This document shows, piece by piece, positions 26,629 through 34,667 of a stretch of DNA of 64,000 nucleotides (positions are counted from its first letter, which is position 1; every line of letters begins with the position of its first letter). The translations under genes and the position numbers were made by a program. Source of the stretch: JAGDMJ01 sp963809695 (GTDB taxonomy: Bacteria; Bacteroidota; Ignavibacteria; UBA10030; UBA6906); assembly GCA_963809695.1 (NCBI GenBank), contig CAWEKI010000010.1:62001-126000 (forward strand), written 5' to 3'. Below the pieces are notes generated by a model. The model did not search any database and was not told where the DNA came from. It saw nothing but the letters and a program-made list of their open reading frames with translations.

Positions 26629-26681
26629 TATATCCAATGCTAAGACCTTGCATGATTTTCCTTTCAAAAAGGACTTGTCTT

Positions 26682-27023
26682 GTGAAGATCCTGGCCCTTC
26701 TGGAAATCTACCCGCAACCCGGAAAGCGTAAGGAAGTCATCGATATTCTCATCTCCGGACAAGGAGAGATTCTTGTCAAGCCTGGATGCCTCAGTTGCGA
26801 GCTGACCGCAGGCATTCAAGACGATAAGCTTGTCTACATAGAAAAATGGGAATCGCATAAAGAATTCAGCCGCCACCTGGAATCGGACGATTATCTGAGA
26901 ATTCTGAACGCCCTGGAATTTGCCTCAAGACCCCCGAATATCAGCTTCTTTGAGGTTCGCGACGAGAAAGGGATGGAAATGATCGAAGAAATCAGAAGTG
27001 GCAGAGGGTCACAGGAAGAATAA
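26682..27023 (+). CDS. ABM-fold (quinol monooxygenase-like) small protein 1
   Basis: About 113 residues from a GTG at 26682 with AAAGGA at 8-9 nt; the frame opens at 26580 but that part crosses the promoter box. The sequence (KILALLEIYPQPGKRKEVID, VKPGCLSCELTAGIQDDKLV, YIEKWESHKEFSRHLESDDY) has the strand-helix-strand pattern of antibiotic biosynthesis monooxygenase (ABM, PF03992) proteins such as YgiN: a dimeric ferredoxin-like fold with the W-x-S-x-x-E/D-F-x-x-H segment. A paralogue follows activator 2 (51641-51970), and a deleted one is at 33363-33509. Members include quinol monooxygenases and heme-degrading enzymes; the substrate here is unknown. Confidence 0.75.
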   Translation: MKILALLEIYPQPGKRKEVIDILISGQGEILVKPGCLSCELTAGIQDDKLVYIEKWESHKEFSRHLESDDYLRILNALEFASRPPNISFFEVRDEKGMEMIEEIRSGRGSQEE

Positions 27024-27160
27024 GTCGCATCGCCGAGTGAGTCTTTGGCACACCCATCCTCACAGTCGAGAACAAAAAGATCATCAACGGAATCTTTGTT
27101 CCGCTCTAACACACCTTCGGTTTACAGCGCGTCTTCCAGAATGGATTGAAAGGAGGTTCT

Positions 27161-28642
27161 ATGAGTCATCCAACCTACCCTTCGCTGTACCAAGTCAATA
27201 CCCGGGTGCTTCTCGGGGATATCTCGCGACGATTGGGCCGGCCTGCCACACTGGACGACATACCGGACAGTGAACTGGACCGGCTGGCGAGCAACGGGTT
27301 TGACTGGTTATACTTTCTGGGTGTCTGGCAAACTGGACCGGCGGGAAGGAATGTCTCATTACAGAACGCGGAATGGCGCCGCGAGTACCACGAGCTTTTG
27401 CCGGACTTTCAGGAGGAGGATGTCTGCGGTTCCTGTTTTGCCGTGAGGTCCTACAGCGTCCACTACGAATTCGGGGGGAATCCGGAGCTAGCCGGGCTGC
27501 GGGACCGAATCCACGACCGAGGCATGCGCTTGATGCTCGATTTTGTCCCTAATCATACTTCACCGGATCATGCCTGGGTCCAGCAGCACCCCGAATTCTA
27601 TGTGCATGGAACCCAGGAGCAACTCGATCGCGAGCCCCAGAACTACGTCCGCCTCGAGACGCAGTCAGGCCCAATGGTGCTCGCATTTGGACGGGACCCC
27701 TACTTCTCGGGGTGGCCGGATACCTTGCAGTTGAACTATGCAGAACCGGCTCTCCGTGAGGCAATGGCATCAAACCTCGAAGGTGTTGCGGAGATGTGTG
27801 ATGGTGTTCGTTGCGACATGGCCATGTTGATTTTGCCGGAGGTCTTCGAGCGAACGTGGGGCTTGCGGCCGGAACCGTTCTGGCCGATAGCTATTCAGCG
27901 CGTTCGTTCACGCCGCCCCGACTTCGTTTTCATGGCGGAAGTCTATTGGGACCTTGAATGGACACTTCAACAGCAGGGATTTGACTACACGTACGACAAG
28001 CGGCTTTATGATCGCCTTCTCGAGGGATATGCGCGCCCGGTGCGCGATCACTTTCGTGCGGACATGGATTTCCAGACACACTCTGCCCGGTTTCTCGAAA
28101 ACCATGACGAACCGCGCGCTGCCGCCGCGTTTTCACGAGAGGCACACATGGCAGCTGCCGTTCTGACATTTCTCTGTCCTGGTCTGCGGTTCATACACCA
28201 GGGGCAGGTAGAAGGGCGCACAAAGAGAATTCCCGTCCATCTGGGACGGGGGCCCGTTGAACCCACCGATCATGATCTCTGCAATTTCTATGAACAGCTC
28301 CTTGGGTGTGTGCATCGGCGTGAATGTCGGGATGGGGAGTGGCGGCTTTTGGAGTGCACGCCGGCATGGGACGGTAATTGGACATGGGATTCATTCATCG
28401 GTTTCAGCTGGAGCACTGAAGATAGGCTCCGGCTTGTCATCGTGGTGAACTACGCATCGCACCAGAGCCAATGCCGTCTGCGCCTCCCGTTCGATGAGCT
28501 TCGGGGCTTGACGATACGCCTGAGAAATTTAATAGGGCCCGAAGCCTATGATCGAAATGGTGATGACATGCAGGCGCAGGGGCTATTCGTTGATCTCCCG
28601 GCCTGGGGCTACAACGTTTTCGAAGTGACAACGAGCGCTTAA
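27161..28642 (+). CDS. GH13 alpha-amylase family hydrolase
   Basis: 493 residues, no signal peptide. The (beta/alpha)8 motifs of family GH13 are visible: region I DFVPNHTS near 128, region II DGVRCDMAM near 210 (catalytic Asp), region III FMAEVYWD near 258 (acid/base Glu) and region IV FLENHDEPR near 312. A small C-terminal beta domain follows. Likely acts on an alpha-glucan or alpha-glucoside; the specific activity is not deducible. The ATG at 27161 has a perfect AAAGGAGGT seven bases upstream and is chosen over the ATG at 27146. It is followed after 19 bp by the lactonase gene, so the two are probably one unit. Confidence 0.88.
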   Translation: MSHPTYPSLYQVNTRVLLGDISRRLGRPATLDDIPDSELDRLASNGFDWLYFLGVWQTGPAGRNVSLQNAEWRREYHELLPDFQEEDVCGSCFAVRSYSVHYEFGGNPELAGLRDRIHDRGMRLMLDFVPNHTSPDHAWVQQHPEFYVHGTQEQLDREPQNYVRLETQSGPMVLAFGRDPYFSGWPDTLQLNYAEPALREAMASNLEGVAEMCDGVRCDMAMLILPEVFERTWGLRPEPFWPIAIQRVRSRRPDFVFMAEVYWDLEWTLQQQGFDYTYDKRLYDRLLEGYARPVRDHFRADMDFQTHSARFLENHDEPRAAAAFSREAHMAAAVLTFLCPGLRFIHQGQVEGRTKRIPVHLGRGPVEPTDHDLCNFYEQLLGCVHRRECRDGEWRLLECTPAWDGNWTWDSFIGFSWSTEDRLRLVIVVNYASHQSQCRLRLPFDELRGLTIRLRNLIGPEAYDRNGDDMQAQGLFVDLPAWGYNVFEVTTSA

Positions 28643-28661
28643 CCAGGCAAAAGGAAATCTT

Positions 28662-29837
28662 ATGAATCATTCCGGAAAAATCGCGCGCCGGCTTTCTGTC
28701 TTTGCGCTGGGGTGTCTGCTGCTGATCGTGTTGCTCCTATCCACAGCCGAAGCTCAAGACAACGAGTACACGGGTTATGTCGGGACGTATACCGGCAAGG
28801 GGAGCAAGGGCATTTATGCCTTCCGTTTTGACGCGTCCACCGGTGAATCACATCTGGTCGGTCTGGCAGGCGCGACGGACAATCCCTCTTTTCTCGCGAC
28901 CGATCCGGGAGGAAGGTTCTTGTATGCGGTAAATGAACTTGACTCATTCAAGAAGCAGCCCACGGGAGCCATCACCGTATTTTCGATAACACCGGAAACC
29001 GGCGCGCTGAAATTCCTCCAGCAGGTCTCCTCGCTCGGTGGTGCGCCGGCGCACGTTTCGCTCGACAGGTCAGGCCGGTTCCTATTGGTGGCTAACTATG
29101 GCGGGGGCAATGTGGCAGTGTTTCCCATCGGCCGTGATGGCAAGCTTGGCAACCATACGGCATTCATGCAGGCACATGGATCGAGCGTGAACCTGGAACG
29201 TCAGGCAGGACCGCATGCCCATTGTATTCAGGTCACCCCCGACAATCGGTTGGCAATCGTCGCGGATCTCGGCATAGATAAGCTGCTCGTGTACAATTTC
29301 AATGATCGTAACGGAGCCCTGGCTGCCGACAGCACCAAGTTCCGGGCGTTGGAACCCGGGGTGGGACCGCGACACGTTGCCATGGTGCCATCAGGGAAGT
29401 TCATGTATGTCGTCAACGAATTGACGTCTTCGCTGACCCTGTTTGTGTACGATGCGGCGCGGGGATCGCTGGAAATGAAACAGACGGCGTCGACCCTTCC
29501 AGTTGGCTTCGCAGGAACAAACACAGCTGCAGAGATCATCGTGGATTCGAAAGGAAAGTTCCTGTATGTCTCGAATCGGGGTGATGAAAGCATCGTCCTG
29601 TTCAGCATCAATCCCGACAACGGAAGTATGACCCCTGTCCAGTGGGTCCCGAGCGGGGGCAAAACCCCCCGCCACATCGCGCTCGATCCCACCGGCGGGT
29701 GGTTGTTTTCCGCTAACCAGAACTCCGGCATGATCAAGCTTTTCCGGGTAAACCCCGACGATGGCCGATTGACGGCGACATCACAATCGGTCAAAGTAGC
29801 TTCGCCGGTATGTGTGACATTTGTCTCGCGCCACTAA
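28662..29837 (+). CDS. Exported lactonase-family beta-propeller (6-phosphogluconolactonase-like)
   Basis: 391 residues with a signal peptide (SVFALGCLLLIVLLLSTAEAQ). Seven-bladed propeller repeats are visible as GRFLYAVNEL, SGRFLLVANYGGGNVAVFPI, HAHCIQVTPDNRLAIVADLG, GKFMYVVNEL, KGKFLYVSNRGDESIVLF and TGGWLFSANQNSGMIKLFRV. These are hallmarks of PF10282, which includes cytoplasmic Pgl. Because this copy is exported, it more likely acts on extracytoplasmic sugar lactones than in the pentose phosphate pathway. It is 19 bp after the GH13 gene. Confidence 0.85.
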   Translation: MNHSGKIARRLSVFALGCLLLIVLLLSTAEAQDNEYTGYVGTYTGKGSKGIYAFRFDASTGESHLVGLAGATDNPSFLATDPGGRFLYAVNELDSFKKQPTGAITVFSITPETGALKFLQQVSSLGGAPAHVSLDRSGRFLLVANYGGGNVAVFPIGRDGKLGNHTAFMQAHGSSVNLERQAGPHAHCIQVTPDNRLAIVADLGIDKLLVYNFNDRNGALAADSTKFRALEPGVGPRHVAMVPSGKFMYVVNELTSSLTLFVYDAARGSLEMKQTASTLPVGFAGTNTAAEIIVDSKGKFLYVSNRGDESIVLFSINPDNGSMTPVQWVPSGGKTPRHIALDPTGGWLFSANQNSGMIKLFRVNPDDGRLTATSQSVKVASPVCVTFVSRH

Positions 29838-29890
29838 CGGGTTATTGACAAACAAGGTCAATTGAGCATCCCAATGGGTAGGATTCTCAC

Positions 29891-30682
29891 GTGAATGACC
29901 GCGCGCAACCATTCCCCCGGGAAATCTTCTTGTCGGAGCTCATCGGTACCGCGCTTCTCGTGTTGGTGGGGCTTTCGCTGGTGATTGTGATGTTTGGGAC
30001 CGGCAGCCCCGTGGCCCAACTCCTGCCGAATGAACCGCTGCGTCGGGCGATCACCGGATTCTTGTTCGGCACGACCGGCGCCTTGATCGCGCTGTCTCCT
30101 GTGGGCAAGACAAGCGGCGCGCATATCAACCCGGTCGTTACGATGGGATTCCGACTGATGGGGAAACTCAAATCGAAGTTGGCGCTGGTCTACATCGCTG
30201 CGCAGCTTCTCGGAGGAATTGTGGGTGCGTTGCCACTTCTCTTGTGGGGTGGGATGGGGCGCAGTGTGGCGTTTGGCGCTACGTTGCCGGGGAATGGGTT
30301 CAGCACGATGACTGTCTTTCTTGGTGAAGTGGTGACAACGTTCGCGATGGTGTCGTTGCTGACGATGTTTTTGGCATTCAGGAGAATCCGTCCGTTCACA
30401 CCAGCGCTCTTTCCTCCTCTATATTCTTTCATGGTGTGGGCGGAGTCCCCGATCTCGGGCACAAGTACCAATCCGGCGAGAAGTCTTGGCCCTGCTGTAA
30501 TCTCGGGACAGTGGCAAGGCTGGTGGATCTTCTGGGTTGGACCGATGGTTGGGACGCTTCTGGCGCTTGCAGCGTGCAGTCTTCTGGCCAGACGGATTGA
30601 GGTGGCCAAGCTCTACCATTTTGCCAGCGATCGCGACAGGTTGTTTCGCGGCAAGAGTGTGCGGGATGCTGTAGGGAGTTGA
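29891..30682 (+). CDS. MIP-family channel (aquaporin-like)
   Basis: 263 residues with six predicted membrane helices. The two half-helix motifs are SGAHINPVVTMGF near 76-88 and GTSTNPARSLGPA near 192-204. The first is NPV rather than NPA, the second canonical. The start is a GTG at 29891. It is a member of the aquaporin/glycerol facilitator family; NPV variants are known in some channels and may alter selectivity, so water, glycerol or another small solute are all possible. It lies 53 bp after the lactonase. Confidence 0.83.
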   Translation: MNDRAQPFPREIFLSELIGTALLVLVGLSLVIVMFGTGSPVAQLLPNEPLRRAITGFLFGTTGALIALSPVGKTSGAHINPVVTMGFRLMGKLKSKLALVYIAAQLLGGIVGALPLLLWGGMGRSVAFGATLPGNGFSTMTVFLGEVVTTFAMVSLLTMFLAFRRIRPFTPALFPPLYSFMVWAESPISGTSTNPARSLGPAVISGQWQGWWIFWVGPMVGTLLALAACSLLARRIEVAKLYHFASDRDRLFRGKSVRDAVGS

Positions 30683-30772
30683 TAGGCGAGATCTGTCTTG
30701 CGGAGCGACCCGCTGTTTTGGGGCCTATCAGATCCATCACGCTACCCTCCATGTCACTTTCCGGAGCAAATC

Positions 30773-32716
30773 ATGCATCTGTTACACCACGATTCACCCA
30801 CCGCCGGCCTTTTTCTTCGCCTGACATTCCTCACCTGTCTGCTAGTGACAACCGCCTCCGCCTGGATTTACCCCGAGCACCGGGACATCACCTTCCTGGC
30901 AATCCGGAAACTCGACCCGGGCCGTCGTGCAGTCCTCGACAAGCTCTGGGTGGACGCGAGGCTCGGGTATGAATCACGCCTCGCGGTAGAAGCCGCGGAC
31001 AGCGCTCAGGGCGAAAAAACAACCACCATCGATTATGCGGCTTGGCCCGCTATTGCCGGTGATCACTCCGTGTCCGGTGCGAATCTCCTTCACAACGTGC
31101 TGGAGACGAAGTGGATCCTCGGTGTTGCCGATGTTTGCGCGCGCCTGAAGAATCGCACTGCGGCTTCCGAAAGTCGGTCAGAGCGCATGAATAACTTACG
31201 GGACTCCGATCTCCAGCTGCAGCGGGTTGACCCGGACTACGCGACTCGTGCCGGGAAGAACAATGTCCATTTTCTCCTGGCGCGCGCCACGACCGATGTT
31301 GACACGCGGACGTATATCCGGACGAGCGTTCAGGCCGGGGCCGACCTCAATGCCATGGGGACGTACGCATGGTATCATTACAGCGCACTCCTGAAGGCCG
31401 GGCGGCTTTCCCGGGAGCAATTGAGCCCCACCGAGCGTGCCGCCCTCGCGCGCGCCGCTCTTGCCGACGAAGCGTTCTCGCTCCATTTCCTGGAGGATTC
31501 TTTTGCTGCCGGGCACATCACGGGCACCTGGGGGGATGCCTCTCTGCGCAAGGGGACACACGACTACTACAATGAGAGCGGCTTTGAGACACGGTCCTGG
31601 GTCGGAAGACACATGGTCCTGGCTGGCGACGCATGGATGCGGGAGGAGGACGCCGAGCGCGCTTCCGATGTGATGAGCGTGAGCCTCGCACAGTTCGTGG
31701 ATGCCGTCAGCGGCTCAGGTGTCGGCGCTCATCTTAGATCCACGGAGATGCCCACGATGGAGGCTGACACGTTCAACGTGGGGAGCAACACAGTGCACCT
31801 CCGGCGGGATTTTGACACCACAGCGATCCAACTTTTCGCGGAGACTCTGCTCAATACCCCTGTTCCTGCGCTTGGCTCCGGCCTGGGGGAGCTTCCCCGG
31901 TTCCGCGCTGAACTGGGCCCGTTTATCGGCTTTGCGCCGGCGGCCTTTGGCGGGGGGATGAGCGGCGGATTCGGCACGGATCAGACAAATGTGGGTGGGA
32001 TGGGGGGACTCAGCCTGGCGTTCCGCATCGGGCTTGGCATCGAAGGAGTCATCAACGAAGCCGGTGATGGGCTGGTGTTCCTCGATCTTGGGATCCGGAC
32101 GGATGCCCCTTCCGCCAAGGACATCCAAGAATCGCAGGCCCTTGAAAAGCTCGGAGCGATCGCCGCCCAAATCCCGGCCCGGTCGGCGTACACTCTCCGG
32201 CTTCGCCTTCCGTTCTGGTTGATTCCGGGTGATCTCCTGCTCGCGGCACCGACCGTCGGGCTCATCTCGATGCCGACGTTTGTGCAGATGGCTGTGGCAG
32301 CAGGGAGTGGGGGACTCATACCGTGGCAGACCGGCATCGCGACACCCATCGGGCGCTTCCAGTTCATTCTTGGCCGTGAAGTGGGGGTCGCATTCTTCGG
32401 GTACGGGAAAGAAGATGACAAAATGCTGATCCCAATCAGCGATGTCCCGCCCGTTGAGACGCCGATCGTGGGTGTCCGTTCGATCCAGCTCGAATTCCCT
32501 CTGCTTGAGTATCGGCCGTTCCGGACGTTCTCGATGAACCAGAGTTCCAGCATGGTCGCGCAATTCTTCTGGGGAGTCGACATCCCGACAAAAATCTCAG
32601 TCGTTGCCCCGGTGGGCGCACAGGAGCCAAGCGTGCGCAATAACTGGTTCATCGGCTTGCGTGTCGCGTTCGACTGGCGCTACTACCTCGGCTCGGGGAA
32701 GGGGGGACACCGGTAG
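30773..32716 (+). CDS. Secreted zinc phospholipase C/S1-P1 nuclease-like protein with C-terminal beta domain
   Basis: 647 residues from the ATG at 30773 (GGAG 8 nt ahead; the frame opens at 30698). The signal peptide ends LLVTTASA and cleavage would expose Trp as residue 1 (WIYPEHRDITFLAIRKLDP). In bacterial zinc phospholipase C and S1/P1 nucleases the N-terminal Trp and a nearby His bind zinc. Further putative ligands are LLHNVLETKW, KNNVHFLLAR, and HFLEDSFAAGH, which is the H-x3-D-x5-H motif of that fold. THDYYNESG may supply the last His/Glu. The second half (from about 370) is Gly- and beta-rich, perhaps a membrane-associated or carbohydrate-binding module. The family is inferred from motifs only; lipid or nucleic acid could be the substrate. 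Confidence 0.55.
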   Translation: MHLLHHDSPTAGLFLRLTFLTCLLVTTASAWIYPEHRDITFLAIRKLDPGRRAVLDKLWVDARLGYESRLAVEAADSAQGEKTTTIDYAAWPAIAGDHSVSGANLLHNVLETKWILGVADVCARLKNRTAASESRSERMNNLRDSDLQLQRVDPDYATRAGKNNVHFLLARATTDVDTRTYIRTSVQAGADLNAMGTYAWYHYSALLKAGRLSREQLSPTERAALARAALADEAFSLHFLEDSFAAGHITGTWGDASLRKGTHDYYNESGFETRSWVGRHMVLAGDAWMREEDAERASDVMSVSLAQFVDAVSGSGVGAHLRSTEMPTMEADTFNVGSNTVHLRRDFDTTAIQLFAETLLNTPVPALGSGLGELPRFRAELGPFIGFAPAAFGGGMSGGFGTDQTNVGGMGGLSLAFRIGLGIEGVINEAGDGLVFLDLGIRTDAPSAKDIQESQALEKLGAIAAQIPARSAYTLRLRLPFWLIPGDLLLAAPTVGLISMPTFVQMAVAAGSGGLIPWQTGIATPIGRFQFILGREVGVAFFGYGKEDDKMLIPISDVPPVETPIVGVRSIQLEFPLLEYRPFRTFSMNQSSSMVAQFFWGVDIPTKISVVAPVGAQEPSVRNNWFIGLRVAFDWRYYLGSGKGGHR

Positions 32717-32724
32717 GGAAGAGC

Positions 32725-32740
32725 AGCAGTCAGTAGTCAG
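32725..32740. repeat. cagtcagtagtcag tract
   Basis: Short TCAG/TAG tandem motif directly after the phospholipase-like gene. It is like tracts at 513, 9511, 46911 and 63645. Confidence 0.35.
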
Positions 32741-33078
32741 AAAGAAACTCTTGAACGCCGGTTAGCGGGCGGGACTTGCACCCTCGGTGGAAACAAGCTA
32801 ACTCGAAGAAGTGCAACGTCGCCCGGTCAGGTAGAAACGCAACAATTAGGAGCCTAACCTGGCAGCCAACGATGCGGAAGCAGGCAGGCGCAAGTAATCC
32901 AATCGTAGAAGAGTGTCAATAGTTCCACCCCCCGTTGGGAGATGGCATTAGGCAACCGCCTTCGGCGGTCCGTGCCAATGAGTGTCGGGAACCTTTTTTG
33001 CATTTGCTGGGAATTTTCCGTAATTTCTCGCGCGATGTGTGTCTTACAGTTTGCTTATCGTGCGATTGCCTGAATCCC
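32741..33078. other. Gene-free stretch before decayed cassette
   Basis: No supported gene. It holds a short perfect hairpin ACCGCC-TTC-GGCGGT at 32955-32969 and a T-run at about 32992-32998. The gap between them (over 20 nt) is too long for a standard terminator. Anything of the activator's upstream coding sequence (AAA+ domain) that once lay here is no longer recognisable. Confidence 0.4.
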
Positions 33079-33222
33079 GAGATCTTAGAACAGACTCCCC
33101 GGCGGATCAAGGGGGAAGGAGGCCTTGCGATGCGGGTGGGGGTGAATCCCTCAAGCCCCTATTCAAAAATGAAAAAGCTCGGCATCCCGACGAAGGGCTC
33201 GAAGGACAATATACCGTCTTAG
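33079..33222 (+). pseudogene. Remnant of a sigma-54 activator (Fis domain only)
   Basis: 48 codons (EILEQTPRRIKGEGG, VGVNPSSPYSKMKKLGIP, ending SKDNIPS and TAG/TTAG at the same place) that align without gaps to the C-terminal Fis domain of activator 2 (LEQTRWRIKGQEG, LGLNPSSLYSKMKKLGIP, KKDGLTS). The GAF, PAS and AAA+ parts are missing upstream, and the helix-turn-helix has damaging changes (AMRVGV for ALLGL). It is therefore the 3' stump of a third activator gene, closest to activator 2. Confidence 0.8.
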
Positions 33223-33350
33223 GGCGTTATTTCAACCTTCCTGGTCCTTCTTGCGACGGGCCGGCCTATCCCGCTCCATCTCTAAACTATTGTAGCGATG
33301 TAAGTTACCGGCGGGCCGCCGTAGACGTGAATTCTGGTACGCAACGTGCA
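33202..33350 (+). promoter_or_regulatory. Class 2 upstream block plus sigma-54-like promoter in decayed cassette
   Basis: The upstream block 33202-33232 reads AAGGAC, then a TACCGTCTTAGGGCG core, then TTATT. It contains an inverted pair AGGAC...GTCTT and overlaps the stump's stop codon. After about 103 bp comes TGGTAC at 33335-33340, GCAAC, and GTGCA at 33346-33350, a close sigma-54 match (TGGYACG-N4-NTGCA). The copy at 51480-51628 has the same order and the same gap. The likely downstream target is now the DUF4136 gene at 33506, since the intervening ABM gene is deleted. Confidence 0.6.
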
Positions 33351-33362
33351 AGTACACCAAGC

Positions 33363-33509
33363 ATGTTTCCCACCTTGGTGCGGGTCTTTCCTGACACGAA
33401 CGAGCAGGAAGCCGTACGGCAGGTCAGCTTCCATGAGGTGATCAAGCACCAGAGATTGGAGTTGATGGAACAACCCTTTCTATCATTCAAGCTAGGAGAT
33501 ACATTATGA
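33363..33509 (+). pseudogene. Internally deleted ABM-fold gene
   Basis: A 48-codon ORF whose start MFPTLVRVFPDTNEQEAVRQ matches MYLTIVRIFPNTSELEKARD of ABM2, and whose second part VSFHEVIKHQRLELMEQ matches VHVYEIVKQQGLELIEG near the ABM2 C-terminus. About 60 residues between these blocks, including the W-x-S motif, are missing in frame. The ATG stands 15 bp after the -12 GC, as in ABM2. It is most simply a deletion relic; a functional mini-protein is possible but unlikely. Its stop overlaps the DUF4136 start. Confidence 0.7.
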
Positions 33510-34057
33510 AAAATGTTGCAGTTGCTGTCGCCATATGTGTAGCAATGGTACTTGGCGGTTGCTCCACTGTGTCGGTTACCACCGACCATGACCCCGATGC
33601 CAATTTCGATGCAATGAAGACCTTTGAGTGGGGGTCGCAATCGAAAGATGCGCTTAGCGCGAATGCCCAGACGAATATGTTTCAAAACAGCCTGGTGGAA
33701 AAGCGGTTCATGAATGCCGTGGTCGAGCAACTCAAAACAAAGGGGATCACGGAAGATACCACGAAGCCCGATTTTATCATCATGTACTATTCGGGCACCC
33801 AGAACAAGGTCAACGTCACGAACTACGGCTACGGCTACGGTCGCTGGGGAGGGTACGGGGCAGGAGGGACGGATGTCCATCAATATACCGAAGGGACCGT
33901 CATTCTCGACTTCTATGACGCGAAAACAAAGCAGCTCGTCTGGCGCGGTACCGCCTCAGGCGCTCTTGCGAGCAAACCCACTCCTGATGAAGCAACGGAG
34001 AAGCTGAACGGGGTTGTTGCGAAAATGTTGGCCGACTATCCCCCGAAGAAGAAGTAG
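33506..34057 (+). CDS. DUF4136 lipoprotein
   Basis: 183 residues. The signal ends in lipobox VLGGCST (Cys near 19). The mature domain has the DUF4136 (PF13590) pattern: VTTDHDPDANFDAMKTFEW at the start, VEKRFMNAVVEQLKTKGI, KPDFIIMYYSGTQNKVNV, then the Gly/Tyr-rich linker GYGYGRWGGYGAGG, and the ending GTVILDFYDAKTKQLVWRG. The family is widespread in Gram-negative envelopes, with unknown function. The ATG overlaps the end of the ABM relic by 4 bp. It may be expressed from the class 2 promoter at 33335-33350. Confidence 0.88.
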   Translation: MKNVAVAVAICVAMVLGGCSTVSVTTDHDPDANFDAMKTFEWGSQSKDALSANAQTNMFQNSLVEKRFMNAVVEQLKTKGITEDTTKPDFIIMYYSGTQNKVNVTNYGYGYGRWGGYGAGGTDVHQYTEGTVILDFYDAKTKQLVWRGTASGALASKPTPDEATEKLNGVVAKMLADYPPKKK

Positions 34058-34101
34058 GTCTAATACCCAAATCATTCAGACACAACATCAGTGAGATCAA
34101 T

Positions 34102-34590
34102 ATGAAAAAAGCCATCCTAGTCCTCGTTCTACTTTCAATTGCCGCGACCGCCTTTGCCCAGGATGCTATGGAATTGCTCCGGCAGGACTTGAAGACCCAG
34201 AAGGTGGCGATCATGACCGCCTCCTTGCCTCTCACGCAAAAACAGGCTGACGCTTTCTGGCCGATCTACCGAGAGTACAGCAACGAGCTGGCCAAGCTCG
34301 GCGACAGGCGGTTGGCCGCCCTGAAGACCTTTGCGGCGAACTACGATTCCATCAGCGAAAAGCAGGCCGGTGAGCTCGTCAAGGAGTCCTTGAGCATACA
34401 GAACGACAGAACCAGCCTTCTGGACAAGACCTACAAGAAGGTCGCGAAGGCCATCGGAGGTATCACCGCCGCGCGATGGATCCAGGTGGAGAATCAGATG
34501 CTGACGCTAGTCGACGCACAGATTGTCAGCCAGGTACCCCTCGTGAAAGTGCCGAAGGCTGCCAGCCAGGAACCCGCAGAGAAAAAATAA
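34102..34590 (+). CDS. Periplasmic helical protein, unknown function
   Basis: 162 residues with a signal peptide (KKAILVLVLLSIAATAFAQ). The mature protein is almost all helix with many charged residues (LPLTQKQADAFWPIYREYSN, ELVKESLSIQNDRTSLLDK, TAARWIQVENQMLTLVDAQ) and a basic/proline tail. The LT-x-x-Q-A and length recall Spy/CpxP-like periplasmic chaperone-type helical proteins of Bacteroidota, but the link is weak. It lies 44 bp after the DUF4136 gene in the same direction and is probably cotranscribed. Confidence 0.7.
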   Translation: MKKAILVLVLLSIAATAFAQDAMELLRQDLKTQKVAIMTASLPLTQKQADAFWPIYREYSNELAKLGDRRLAALKTFAANYDSISEKQAGELVKESLSIQNDRTSLLDKTYKKVAKAIGGITAARWIQVENQMLTLVDAQIVSQVPLVKVPKAASQEPAEKK

Positions 34591-34596
34591 CAGGAC

Positions 34597-34645
34597 GTAA
34601 GCGGAGAGGCTGTCGTTCTGGCGTGAGGACGGCCTCTTCGCTTAC
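34597..34645 (+). terminator. Long stem-loop between helical protein and barrel genes
   Basis: GTAAGCGGAGAGGC at 34597-34610 pairs with GCCTCTTCGCTTAC at 34632-34645 (13 of 14 pairs), with a 21-nt loop. No T-tract follows, so it may be an attenuator or mRNA-processing structure rather than a simple terminator. It starts 6 bp after the preceding stop. Confidence 0.5.
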
Positions 34646-34667
34646 AAAGAGTATATTGGAGAAAACA

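Noticed and set aside
32955..32969. ACCGCC-TTC-GGCGGT hairpin as a terminator
   Set aside because: The T-run is over 20 nt downstream, and it lies 240 bp after the preceding stop; left as an unassigned structure.
34476..34667. Long 5' extension of the small barrel ORF
   Set aside because: It overlaps the preceding gene and the stem-loop; the ATG at 34668 starts a clean signal peptide.
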